Positions 39,239 to 51,108 are shown, counted from the stretch's first letter. The stretch is 64,000 bases of DNA from Lepidodermella squamata (GCA_047495785.1 JBLDXI010000015.1:3844001-3908000); one strand, 5' to 3'. Numbers and translations are program-made. The notes: generated by a model not told the origin, from the letters alone.

Positions 39239-42200
39239 TCAATGAAAGCTACGTCGGCCTGAGCGAAAAAATTGTCGAGCAATCATACTAGGCAAACGGA
39301 AATAGCACGCTAAAATTATCACTCCCAGCAACAAAATTGCCGCAAACATGACGTTACCATAAGACGGATATCTCGAAATAGCGATAACAGCCTGAGGCGA
39401 GTCGCTCATAAGAGCTTTCGTGTCGTCGCTACTCGTCGAGGCCTGATCTACAGGTGATTCGTTAGGAGGTTCATTAGCCGTTTCCTCAATGTCATACTTG
39501 GGCTCTTTGAATAGCGGAGGCTTCGGCTGCTGAACATTCAACGACCCAACTGTGAACTTTGATTCCACTTTAGCTTCCTTAGCTGCTTCTTGAGGATTCG
39601 GAGACTTCATTTTTGGCATTACTCCTCCAGCTAAATCAGCTTTCGACCGGAAGAAATAATTTGTGTAACACGTGCCTGGACCGTTGGACGGAGATACTGA
39701 AAATCCTCGACTAAATAAAAATGGATTAAATTATAAATTGGGGAGAAATAATTTATTTTCACCTAATCATTCGACAACGATGTTCCTCATATCGACCGCC
39801 AGCGTATTCAATATCGACCAACTCCTTGTTCGACCAAAGCCGTTCAGCAGCCGCGGCGGCTCGAGGCCACGTGATTTGCATAATATTGTGCTCATCAACG
39901 TATTCACCCCACATACAAGCCTCGCCGCCCAAGACTTTCTTCTCATCAATCGGCAGGCTTTCATTGCCGAGCTTCACCGGATCACACAGGTACTGCTCGA
40001 CCCAATCGGCGTATTTGAATCGATCAAGGTACCAACAGGTCGAATAAATGACCGAGTAACCCTGTTCGGTAATATTGAGCACGCCAGATTGGTTATTGTA
40101 CCAGACGTGGGCGATGAGGCTTTTATCAGCATTTCCGTCCAACGTCACGCCTTCTTCCCACATGTAAATTTTCGGGTCTTCGCCAGAAACAGATTTTCGG
40201 ACCCTCTTCAAAATTTGAACCAGACGCTTGTTGAAATGGGTTATGAGTTCGTGCATCGATTTTTCGGTCAACGAGGCTTCGTCAACTTTGACACCCTGCT
40301 TCTGCTTCATATCAACAAACCATTTTCGAATGTATGGATTACTCAACCAACAGCTCATTTTGACTTCGTCACCGCCAGCGTGGAAGAGCGGAGTTTTCTT
40401 GAAAAGCTTGGTGATTTCCGTGAATATTTTCTCGATAACTTGATACGTCTTCTCATTTGTTGGATCGAGTGGGCCTAAATCGCCGTTTGGTAGATTTGTC
40501 ACGTTGTCATAGCAACGCGTGATTATTTCTTCAGGTAAATGGCGCCATGAGAACACGTGGCCAGGTGTATCGATTTCAGGCATAACCTCAACGCCGCGAA
40601 CTCGTGCGAATTCAATAATTTCAGCAACATCTTTATGGGTGAAAGTCTCATAAGGCGAAAAGGCAGCTCTACTCGTGAAATCCGGGTAAGTTTCCAGTAC
40701 CAAAGGAAATGAATTATCGTCGCTTATATGCCAGTGAAGTATGTTGTACTTGTTCATAGCCATTGCATCAATCATTTTGAAAATCGCTGATTTCGGCAGA
40801 AAATGGCGAGATGTGTCGATGAGCAAGCCGCGATGTTTAAACCGAGGCCAATCTTCAATTGTCACAGCTCTGACCTTGTAATTTGGGGACGCCGCTTCAT
40901 CGTAGCCTTGCAAATATTCGCCCTCAGTAAAAATCAATTGGCACAGCGTTTCCAACGCGTGATTCACTCCCCAAACATCTTCGGCGGTTATTGAAATCCC
41001 TTCCGCATCGATCACCAGGTTATCTAAAGGTTAATTTAATCGATTTAATCAATAAAATAATTAATTAAGACGTGAGTGCCATTTTTTAGGTCAAAGTCCG
41101 CTTTTTAGGATATAGGATCCAGATTTTGGATCAAGATTTCAGATCCAGACTTTAGGTCTAAGAATTGGATCCTATTTCTGGATCTGTCTTATTTTTTGCA
41201 ATACTTAATGGAACCAGTGAATCCACAAAATTTTCAAACGATAAAAAAACCCTGAAAGGAAAAGGGGTGCGAATTTTTCCGCCTCAGCTTGGACCTGGAG
41301 TTTTGCAATGCCGGTTCGTTATAAGGGAGACTTTTTGCCAATGGAAGGTGGGGAAAAGGTCTGCGTACCAGTGGCATCAACTGACCTTCGATTGGATCAA
41401 TCACACTCTCGAGCAACAACATCTTCGAGTCAAGAAGCGGGGTCTGCTTCGTCAAGCGCCACTCGAGCGACGGAAATCGGCTCTGAGGACGCCCCAGTTT
41501 CGATTAGCTCTTCGCTCGAACTTGAACGTGATGTAGCTCATCGTGATGTCAAACCTAGCCGCCGAGTTGGCTATATAATGAGGCGCAATCTACGAATATT
41601 ACGGCCACACAATAACTGTTCAAGACGAAAAGATGACACTTCAACGAATAATATAGATTACGCCCGGCGGATGTATATGCATCTGCACAAACATCGGTAA
41701 ATATTTAGTTTTCGAAATGCCTTCGCGCAAAACATCGAACTTCCTTTCAGAACTCGCACCAAGTTCACAACAGTGGCGGCAAGTATGCGGAAATCGGTGG
41801 CTTGGGCAGTTCTACGCCGGTACCGCAATGACGACTCGAACATTGAATTTATCGATAACGCTTTGCAAGAAAAGCTCGACAGCCATACGGTTTAGAAGAC
41901 TACAACCTCAAACGCTCACGTAAATATCGAGGACGATTTTGAGTGGGACTGATCTTTTCCATGCTATTTATCTAATTGTGGACTTCGGAAGGATTCGATG
42001 TTCATTGCTTGTGAATATGCTGGAACATTTGCTATTGTATTTCATGTTGATTGGCAGTCGAAAACGATTTAAATAGAGTACAATCTATAATCTGGATCCA
42101 ATTCTTGGAGCCAGTTTCTGGATCTAGAATCTGGATCTAATAATTGGTTCTAATTCCTAGATCCATAATCTGGATCCATTATTTGGATCTAAATATCGGA

Positions 42201-43050
42201 CTCGAAGTCTTAAAGGGTCCCGGGTCCCCTATTTTTTGTACATAATTATGTGGCACTTTTTCCACATTGGTAGACAAGTTTTTCAAAACTAACCCTAACC
42301 CTACCCTAACCTGAACCCTAACCAGGAAAACCCACAAATTCGTGGGTTCATTTTTAAAAATGATTTACAAATAGGCACTTCGCTAATGAAAATAATTTTA
42401 ATAATTTTTATTAATTTAATTAAATAATTAAATAATTTTTGCTTACATTTTTCCGATGATGATTGGGACGGATAGTCGGTACATTTCCCCGTGATGGCGA
42501 TGCTAACAGTGCTAATCACGACTTCGCCTTTGTTATTTTCTGAAGCTTTGTTGCCGTGTTTCTTTGCTCCAGAGTATAGGTCTCCAGGGTCCAAAACCGG
42601 GTCACAAACAGCTAAAGGTCTGGCAGTTTTAAATAGAAATTCATCTTTCTTGAACCGGTCAACAATCGACTGAAGCACAGCGCCGCAGTTCTCGCCTTTC
42701 ACCTGCGAGTTGAAGACCAACTGTGCCGGCGAAATGGTGTAAAACGTATCCTTAGCCTTGTACTTCTGAGGTAAAGGCCATGGGTCGCTTATCGGAGCAG
42801 GTGAAAGCCGCATTGGCATCATTTGAGCAAGAGCATAACTGAAAATATAGCAGAACAAAATGAAAAAATTGCTGTTGAATCCATTTATTTACCTTGGCAT
42901 AAAGAAATCGTGCCACGTGGGCTTGGTACCATTGTAAACTTCTACGGTTCCAAGTCGGAACTGAGCCCTCAAAAGATCCGGTATCGTACCATTATCGGCC
43001 AAACACGCCGCATATAATATGAAAAGAACTGATACTACTAAAATTCTCAT
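39239..43050 (-). CDS. HEX: GH20 beta-N-acetylhexosaminidase B with C-terminal membrane anchor
   Basis: Four exons: 43050-42893, 42838-42447, 41023-39763, 39710-39239 (760 residues). A signal peptide (MRILVVSVLFILYAACLA) and N-terminal GH20b-like domain precede the barrel, which has the catalytic pair in FHAGGDEV (Asp402-Glu403), ILHWHISDDNSFPL and LGGEACMWGEYVDEHN. The last exon is 369 bases longer than in the paralogue. It adds a charged, Pro/Glu-rich stretch and one hydrophobic segment at about 721-741 (MFAAILLLGVIILACYF) followed by a basic tail. This predicts a type I membrane protein with the catalytic domain outside the cytosol. Intron 2 is 1,423 nt, against 58 nt in the paralogue, and contains a nested plus-strand gene. 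Glycan-trimming activity is expected from the intact active site. Confidence 0.94.
41095..41215. repeat. Degenerate GGATCCAGATT-type tandem repeat (left of nested gene)
   Basis: Imperfect units of 11-14 bases built on GGATCCAGATTTTGGATC repeat across the segment. A related run lies on the other side of the nested gene (about 42085-42200). GGATCC is itself a palindrome, so the two runs read alike on both strands. Confidence 0.6.
41308..41895 (+). CDS. Unknown protein, nested in an intron of hexosaminidase B
   Basis: Two exons, 41308-41696 and 41751-41895, joined across a 54-nt GT-AG intron in phase 2, give 177 residues. Nothing in it is recognised. The protein starts MPVRYKGDFLPMEGG, has a Ser/Thr-rich middle (ATTSSSQEAGSASSSATRAT), then a basic segment (KPSRRVGYIMRRNLRILR) and an amphipathic-looking C-terminus (SVAWAVLRRYRNDDSNIEFI). 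There is no signal peptide or membrane segment. The intron size matches the rest of the window and the joined frame stays open, which supports a real gene. The frame has a TAG at 41893, after which the same frame continues for 18 codons to a TGA, so the stop may be recent. A frame overlapping it at 41165-41536 was judged a shadow. Confidence 0.5.
42085..42200. repeat. Degenerate GGATCCAGATT-type tandem repeat (right of nested gene)
   Basis: Imperfect units such as ATAATCTGGATCCA and GGATCTAGAATCTGGATC are related to the run at 41095-41215. Together they bracket the nested gene within hexosaminidase B intron 2. Confidence 0.6.
42289..42324. repeat. CCCTAA telomere-like tract
   Basis: Imperfect CTAACCCTAACCCTACCCTAA units lie inside hexosaminidase B intron 2, followed by a small hairpin (AACCCAC / GTGGGTT). 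It resembles the tract inside the MITE-like element at 35.2 kb. Confidence 0.6.
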
Positions 43051-43484
43051 GGAGGGGCTTTGGTTATTAATATGGAAAGACTTTATTTCATTTTAGATTC
43101 ATTATTAATTCTGCGTGTTGGTTGTCATATAAAACTCAAGCTGCTGCGTTTTTCATTCACATGTTGCCGAGTGCTTGCCAAACTGCACGAGTGAAGGGGC
43201 AACAGATGAATTTATGAGGCGCACTTTAAGCTGGAATTTTATGAATGAAAAAATTGAAAAATTGCCAATAACCTTAATTGAAATGTGAACTTCGATAATA
43301 ATGATTATTCAGCTAACCTAAAATTGCGATCCCTAAAAATTTGTTGACTGAGAAATAAAAATACTTGACGCGATAAATAAACGATATGTAAACAAGTTCA
43401 GCGGAGTGCGAACCAGGTTATTAAATTCCTAATGTGGCCGGAGACTCACAGGTACTTACATTGAGTTCAAAACCTCAGTTCAAA
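43051..43484. promoter_or_regulatory. Divergent intergenic region, hexosaminidase B to T-type channel
   Basis: Only 434 bases separate two opposite start codons, so the two promoters must share this stretch. No clear TATA box is seen. A short acceptor-like sequence ends six bases before the channel ATG. Confidence 0.5.
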
Positions 43485-46400
43485 ATGAGCCACTTTCACG
43501 GCTCCGCAGCCCTTGCGGCGTCGATGCGCCCACTCATGCGGCATCAAATGAACGAATTCGGCAAGTACGCATTAGCTATCGGCGGCGCTGATTTAGTCCT
43601 ACGTTGGCAACCGCCCGCAGTGGTTAACAACGAAGAAGAGGAAGATCTCGAGGCGCCTCAGTCAATCATCGGCCGGGCTTTATCCGAAGTTCGCCGAAAG
43701 CGGTGGTACAGGCGTCTTCGCGCCTTCATCGCCATCGCAGTGAATTCTGCGTAAGTGGAATCGAAATGTCCCAAATTTGTCTTTAATGACCCTTTTAATT
43801 AAGGTGGCTTGAACGCGTGAGCATATTGATAGTTTTCGTTAATTGTGTCACGCTGACGTTTCACCGACCTTGCGCCGAGCGAGTGTCCTGCGACGCGCTG
43901 TGCATTACTTGGAAAGTCGTCGACAAGTTCTCCCTGCTGTTTTTCCTGCTCGAAATGGCGGCGCATATCATTCACAGCGGTTTTAGGGTGTACATCCGTG
44001 ATCGATGGCGCTACCTCGACATCATGATCGTTGTTTTTGGCCTGCTCGAAGAAATAATGCTGTACTTTCAGGTCAACCTAACCTCAATACGGGCTATACG
44101 AGTTTTGCGGCCAGTTAAAACTATCGAATGGATTCCAAGTTTGTATCTTCAAATTATAAACTTCGAATAATTATCTCAATATTTTTCAGGTGTTCGATTA
44201 TTGGTAGCTTTACTTTGGGACACCCTGCCGATGTTAGCTAATGTGTTTTTGTTGAGGTTGAATATTCAGAATTTTGAAGATTTGAAATGACAATATTTTA
44301 TATTTTACAGCATATTTTTCTTTGTCGTGTTCGGAATAATGGCTGTTCAACTATGGGCAGGAGTTTTGCGTCAAAGGTGCTATCACCCGTTCAATGTTTC
44401 GATGTTACCTCGCGATCTCCCTGGGTCTGCATAATTTTTCCACCTGAATGACCAACATAATTTATTATTAATTTTTAGCGTTGAAATGCTGTTGAAAAAT
44501 GCGTTCTATGTTCAACCTATTGGAGATTTTATTTGCTCGCTCGACTCAGGCCTACACAAGTGCTCGAACCTACCTGTCACCCGGTCGACCGTAACCGGGA
44601 AACTTTGCTCGTTATCTGCTGCCGATGCTATAGCTGATTGGAACATGAAACATCAGTTGATTGCTAATTCATCCCTTCTGTCTTACTACGTCAACCAAAC
44701 TTACATCCCAGCATCCTCTATTGCCATGGTTTTGACGGGGTCCTCGCCCACCCTGTCAGGGTGCATAAATTGGAACGGCGCCTACAACACATGCCGCGGC
44801 GATGAAAACTCGCCGAACCCATTTGACGGCGCGATTTCATTCGACAACGTCCTAATGGCTTGGATTTCAATCTTTCAAGTCATTACCTTAGAAGGCTGGT
44901 CGGACATAATGTACTACCTAATGGTAAAAAAAAATTAAATCCACCTTAAAACTTTGCAGAATTTTGAAATTTCTTAGGATGCGCACACAGTTTGGGTATT
45001 TCTGTACTTTGTTCCTTTAATTTTGGTAGGTTAGTTGGTAATGAAGAAAAATTGATGAGCTAGCATGATTTTTGTAGTTTGGATCTTACTTCCTGGTTAA
45101 TCTTTGCTTGGCTTGTATCACAATTCAACTCGCTCGAAGTCAGTATTTGTACTACACCCAAGCGCCTCCCCGATCGACCGATGGAGTTTCAGTATCTCGA
45201 GTTTCTTTGAAATCCTCCTTAATAAATTGGTGGTCAGCGGCTGGATTCCGGTTGTATTTCTTCGATATATACAACCGATCACGAAATTGGTTGAATCGGA
45301 ACTTTGGTCGGCGCGGTTTCAAGCTTCGAACAAGCGATGATGCTACGTCAAACGAAATACCAAGCTCGCCGGAACCTTCGCAGCTCAAACTTCGAGCCGA
45401 TTTGAAAAGTCCGGATCTAGTCAGCTACTTGAAACAGACAAAAAAGCAGGCGGTTAATCTAAACAGCCGAAGTTATTCCTTCGCTACCCTCCACGAGACG
45501 CAGCATCACAGAAATATGGCGTCATTTCGAACAGCTCGGCAGCATTTGATATCAATGTCGTCGTATTCATTCGACGCGGCGGCTCTGGTTGATTTTCAGG
45601 AGACGTCTTTGGATTCCTGTGCGAGCTTGGCCGATAGTGCTGTTCAAATTAACAACGAGCAGGAGGCTGAGGATGGAGACGCTTTCTTAGATGCTGAAAC
45701 TTCAAACACTTCCAACTTCACCGAGGCCGATGTGACGGTTCATAGAGATGCTATGGGATCCCAAAATGAAGATTCAAGGTGAGAATTTTTCCAAAAATTT
45801 CAATTTTTTATGCTAATCTATTTTAGCCGTCCCAATTTAAATCGCCAATATTCGGTAAATTATGACGATGACGTCTTTGACAGTGTTGTTTCTTCGAACG
45901 ATCAACACCGGCGTCGATTGCCGATAATACCTGGCGATGACGAAATCGAGTCTATCGATGACGATTTCAATTCAGCCGTCGACCATTTCGAGTACAACGC
46001 ACCCGATGCGGATGAGCAGCTGCCGGTGCCAAAAAATTCGCCTAGTTCCGTCCGCTCTATCAATATTTGCACGGGCTTGTGCCTGGAAGACGCGTGGGTC
46101 TTCACGTGCCGTTGTATGGCCAAGTGCCGTAATTGGATGGGCCGGCAGCTGCGCGACCCTATGAGCGACTACTTTTTTATGTACTGCATAGGCATAAATA
46201 CGCTGAGCCTGGCTATCGAACATCACGATCAGCCGAGGGCGTTGGCTATAATTATCAACGCGGTCAATGCGTTGTTTACACTCATTTTCGCACTTGAGCT
46301 GCTCGTCAAAGTCATTTGCTTTGGGCCGTCTTACTACACTAGCAATTTGTTCAACGCAACCGATGCTATCGTCGTATTTTTCACGTAAAATTTGAATTCG

Positions 46401-49400
46401 AAAATTGATTGAAATTGATTGAAAATGTAAAAAATTTGAGTCTTTGAATGACCAAATGACCAAATGAATCAGTTTTATTTTTCGTCCTCCGTAGGCATGT
46501 GATGTTAAAGAAGAAAGTAGAAAAAAGCCTTACCCGTGAGGGTTTAGGGGACGGCTGAGTCTTTTGAGTCTTTTGAGGATTTTAATTATTTTTTTTCAAA
46601 TTTCAAATTGATTGAAAACCTGGTCAGACTTTTCATCAGTGACACCTTGTCAGTAAAAAATTCATAAAATCGAATTTTAGTATTAATTTAAATAAGTAAT
46701 CCTTGAAGACAAGTGAGCAGTGACATTTCAGCAGCGACAAATGAGCAAGTGGCACTTCATCAATTTTTATTTAATAATCTCGGGCATTGAACTTGCGCTT
46801 TTTGACCTCACGTTTAATGCAACGCATAGTCTGAATACAACTGAAATTCTACTGATGAAATGTCTCCGCTGAAATGTCACTGCGCAAATGTCACGGAAAG
46901 GAAATTAATTAATTTGAAAAATATAGGATAAATGAACGAAAATCCCTGCTGACTGGTCACTGATGATTTGTCACTGCGCAAATGTCGCAGCTCAAATTTG
47001 TCACCGAGGAACGGTCACTGATGATTTGACCCTCATTTGCTGAAATGTCACTGCTGAAACTGCTTATCTTCAAAGTTTTCTCCGTAAAAGAAAGAAAATT
47101 GATTCTTTTTAGAAGGCTGAGATAACTTGGCCTTATCAAATTGCTGGCAGATTATCGAGTCCCTATTTCCTTATACATAGATCGATCTAAGGTTTGGGAC
47201 CTTTTAGGTTTCCCGAGCTTTTCACAATCCCAATTTCCCCATGTGACGTAGATCTACGTCACATGAATTTCCCTAATCCGTGATTTTTACGATATTTGAA
47301 GCCTCAGAGGCAAACATTGAAAATGAATCTGAAAGATTTAGCGATAAGATGCTCAAATTCAGAGCTGAATTAACCTCAATTTTAGTGATACGAATATTTA
47401 CACCCTCTGAATGAAATTTTTCGAACTTTGAATTGAAGCAATATATGTTTTTGTTATTAGAATAATCGACATGTTCAGCGACACAACATTCACAGTTTTC
47501 CGGGCATTTCGATTGGTTCGCCTCTTCAAGCTCATGGTATTCATACCATCACTTCGAACGACCTTGCAATCACTACTACGAGTCGTCGATTCAGCCATAA
47601 CATTCCTCATTTTCCTATTCATCTGCATGTACGTATTTGCCCTATTCGGAATTTTCCTTCTCGGCGGCCGTCTATGTGAAACCGAAACTGGCGAGCCATG
47701 CGTTTGCGGCATCCCTCCACCCGGCGCTATTCGCTGTACCTGCAATCGCAAAAATTTCGACTCATTCTTCCCAGCAATGTTGTCCGTGTTTCAAATTTTC
47801 ACGCAAGAAAGCTGGAACGAACTGTTATACGAATCAATGTCAAAAGTTTCGCCATTTGTTTCCATCTACTACATTTTACTAGTCACCGTGGGAAATTTCG
47901 TCCTACTCAACCTTTTGATTGCCATTTTGGTCTCGGGTTTCCTTGAACGAGCGATGGAACAAAACCCACAGGTCAAAGCTACGATTCTGTCGATGGATAA
48001 GGGCAAATTCACTCCTAAGCCGTTATTTTTCAAGCCGGAGAGGGAGGCAAAGGCCCATTTGTGTAGGCACCGAAAACGTTCGAAGCGACGTGCGTCAAGT
48101 CTCGTCAATTTAAACGCTGAAAAATTGATCGATCTCGGTGTATTAAGGCGGAATCGATCTATGGGTTGTCTCGCTGCATTCGAGCCTGAATTCCCACGCT
48201 TTCTACCCCAAGTTCGACTCTATGATGAAACAGCAACTAATTCCAGCGATTCGAACGCCGAATTTCTATCAGCTGCTGCTGTAAACTCGACAAAATCGTC
48301 TATTCTCACCAGTCAAAGCGATTCGAAGTTCTTGACACCGAACTTCAACTACCACCCGAATATGATTGGGTTCAATGTTGGCGAGGATTTGGCCCGAATT
48401 AGGCGATTGGTCGAGGAGGCCCGGCCGATCACGACTTCCTACCTATGCGAGCAAATATTCATAATTGCTGGGAAGCATTTCCGTCATGAAGTCGCTCGTC
48501 GAGTTGATTGGGCGTTTTTCCTACTATCACCTGATAGCAGCATCCGCCGCGTCATTCGAAATATCGTCGAGCATCGCTATTTCGATCGCGGCCTGTTCGG
48601 TTTGATAGCCGCAAATTGCATAGCAGTAGCAGTCGAGAGTCCGAATATCGATCCGGACTCGATTTTGAGGGTAGTCCTAGACACAATCAATGATTTAATG
48701 ACCATCCTATTCGTATTCGAAATGTTGCTGAAGATGATAGCATTTTGCGCACTTTTCGGCGACAAAAATGCCTACCTTAAAAGCGGCTGGAACATCCTAG
48801 ACTGCGTTCTCGCCGTAGTTTGCGTCGCTGAAATGTTGATTTCGAAGCTATTAAAGGGCACGAATACGCAAATTTTGAGTGCGTTAAGGGTGCTTCGAAT
48901 GTTAAGGGCGCTACGACCTCTCAGGGTGATCAACAGCTCGCGAAGTTTGCGCCTCATTGTCGAGACTGTTTTTTCGTCAATGTCCGAAATTGGCACAGTA
49001 TTCCTAATTTGCTTCTTCTTCTTCCTGATTTACGCTATATTCGGCGTCCAGCAATTCAGTGGATGCCTCGGAAGGTGCCGAGGTGGGAATGTTACCTTCG
49101 TTCGAACTGTAAGTCGATGAATCATTATTAAGGTTGCGTTATTTATTTCTTAATTTTAGAGAATCGAGTGTGTTGTTACTGGGAATAAGTGGTCGAACGA
49201 TTTTTACAACTACGACAACGTTTTATCAGCTCTTCAAACGCTGTTTGTCTTCGCAACTTTCGATAACTGGATGGCGATCATGTTTGCCGGGGTCGATTGT
49301 GTAGGCGTTGATCGTCAGCCGCAAGAAAATTACAATTTATGGCGAATAATTTATTTTATAACTTTCATCATATTTTGCGGATTTTTCCTTCTCAACATTT

Positions 49401-50890
49401 TCGTCGGAGTTGTTGTTTCAAATTTTCAACGAAATTTCGACAACATGCGAGCTCGAGATGCTGCGCTAGCTGCCGAAGCCGCTGCTGCGCTGATGGCCGC
49501 TGGAAAATCGAGGCGAAAATCGTCGTCGGACGCCAAGGCTGATGCAGCTGACCGAAAATTATCGGTCACCCCGAGATCGGGGAAGAATACCTCGTTTTCA
49601 ACGATGATGCAAGCACCGACGCGGAATGACTTCATCCCGGTTGTCGGGGGTGTTGGTCGCAATCCACGGCTCTCAATCAACCCTGTTTCGATTCCTGAAA
49701 TCATAGAACCGACCAGTAACAAAGCCCAAAAGTGCTGTTTTTACCTTCGTCAGCAATTTCACAACGTTTTCACCCACCCTTATTTCGGTTAGCTCAGAAA
49801 ATTTCTGAATAATACTCAAAATTGTCTCTTAAATTAAAGAAAATTCTAAAAAATATTGAATTTTTTGAAAGTAATTTAATTAAATTTTAATTTTTTTTTA
49901 AATTTAATTAAATTTAATTTAAATTTCAATTTTTTTTCCTTTCAAGACTTGGCATCTGGAATATTGATTTTGCTCAACGTTCTACTCATGGCCATTGAGC
50001 ACTACAACATGTCGAATGAATTGGAAAAGTTCGTCGCGGTCACTTCGAATGTATTCACGGCAGTTTTCACCGCTGAAATGTCCCTTCGACTCATAGCCAT
50101 GGGCTGCCGAGGCTATTTCACCGAGTATTGGAACATTTTCGACTTTGTCATCGTTATCAGCTCGCTGGCCAGCACGATTTTCGAGGAAATGAGCCGAAAT
50201 GAATTGCCGTTGAACGCGACTCTGGTCAGAGTCATGAGAATAGCGAAATTCGCGAGGGTCCTCAAAGTGTTACGGGTCGCCAACACCATGCACCGAATCA
50301 TCGATACAGTCGGGAAAAGTTTGCTTCAAGTCGGCCATTTGTCGCTCCTCATCGTTCTAGTTTTCTTCATCTACGCCGCATTGGGCGTCGAGCTGTTCGG
50401 CCGATTGGATTGGAAAAATGCGAACATGGACCGAGATTGCCAACCCGGCCAATACAAGTGCCACGTTTTAGGCGAGCACGCTAATTTCGCGCACATGGGC
50501 ATCGCTATGCTGACGTTGTTCCGCATCCTAACCGGCGACAATTGGTCCGGCATTATGAAGGACATAGTTCAGTTACCGTGCGATGCCTCGGCGAATTGCA
50601 TTCCGAATCAAACTTTTTCGCACAGCTATTTGGCTAATTTAACGGCAAGAAATGACATTGCCCGCGGTGAAAATGGCGAGCCTTTGTTTTGCTGTGTTCC
50701 AGCCTTACTGCCAGCCGCCTACTTCATTTCATTTGTCCTCATCACCACACTGTGCCTGCTTAACTTAGTTGTCGCCGTTATAATGGGCTCGCTCGAAGAT
50801 TCGTACGAGAACACGTCAGACGGCGGCGATTCACACGAGCACAAATCAGCAGTTGAAAAAACAGCAACAGCATTAGCTATACCTAAATGA
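43485..50890 (+). CDS. CACNA1G: T-type (Cav3) voltage-gated calcium channel alpha1 subunit
   Basis: Eleven exons: 43485-43750, 43804-44138, 44190-44256, 44311-44424, 44479-44923, 44978-45025, 45078-45778, 45827-46384, 47461-49108, 49160-49787, 49947-50890 (1,917 residues). Four six-helix repeats are present. The selectivity filter is E399 (VITLEGWSDIMY), E961 (IFTQESWNELLY), D1429 (FATFDNWMAIM) and D1801 (ILTGDNWSGIMKD), the EEDD ring typical of Cav3. S4 segments carry regularly spaced Arg/Lys, for example RAIRVLRPVK, RAFRLVRLFK, RVLRMLRALRPLR and RVMRIAKFARVLK. These channels pass low-voltage-activated calcium current across the plasma membrane of neurons and muscle. The repeat I-II linker is about 250 residues and Ser/Asp-rich. 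The C-terminal tail after S6 of repeat IV is only about 30 residues. Start: first in-frame ATG; an upstream ATG at 43432 lies in another frame. Confidence 0.94.
46610..47060. repeat. Short-repeat cluster in calcium-channel intron 8
   Basis: The phrase TCACTGCGCAAATGTC occurs at about 46875-46890 and 46972-46987. GGTCACTGATGATTTG is also repeated, and variants of CTGAAATGTCACTGC recur throughout. This intron is 1,076 nt, while nine of the ten introns in the gene are 48-159 nt, so the cluster looks like inserted DNA. Confidence 0.6.
47232..47273. repeat. Perfect 26-base palindrome flanked by 8-base direct repeats
   Basis: Positions 47240-47265 are a perfect palindrome whose half is CATGTGACGTAGA. 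It is flanked immediately on both sides by AATTTCCC (47232-47239 and 47266-47273). The palindrome contains two TGACGT cores. It lies in intron 8 of the calcium-channel gene. Confidence 0.75.
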
Positions 50891-51108
50891 AATAATATGA
50901 AAATTCGCTGTCTTTGTTATCATCTATTTGCGATGACTGATTAGTTTATATCAATCAAATGTCTTTGTGCGGTGCATGTAATTCTCGGCGGGTAATTCGA
51001 TTTTCCACCTATAATTTTTGTAGTAATAATCATGCGACAAAATGTAACGAGAACACATTGAGTTCTTCTTATTAAATAATTCCACTTCAAAGATGACTAA
51101 GGTAGCGA

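Noticed and set aside
39672-40478. 268-codon plus-strand frame across hexosaminidase B
   Set aside because: It is antisense to the well-supported GH20 exon; both hexosaminidase copies show similar antisense openness because of codon bias.
41165-41536. 123-codon frame overlapping the nested gene
   Set aside because: It begins inside the GGATCC repeat, has no splice continuation, and the alternative frame at 41308 joins a second exon cleanly.
43432-43484. Upstream ATG as the start of the calcium-channel gene
   Set aside because: The ATG at 43432 is in another frame, and joining it would need an intron of about 27 nt, too short for splicing; the ATG at 43485 is in frame with repeat I.
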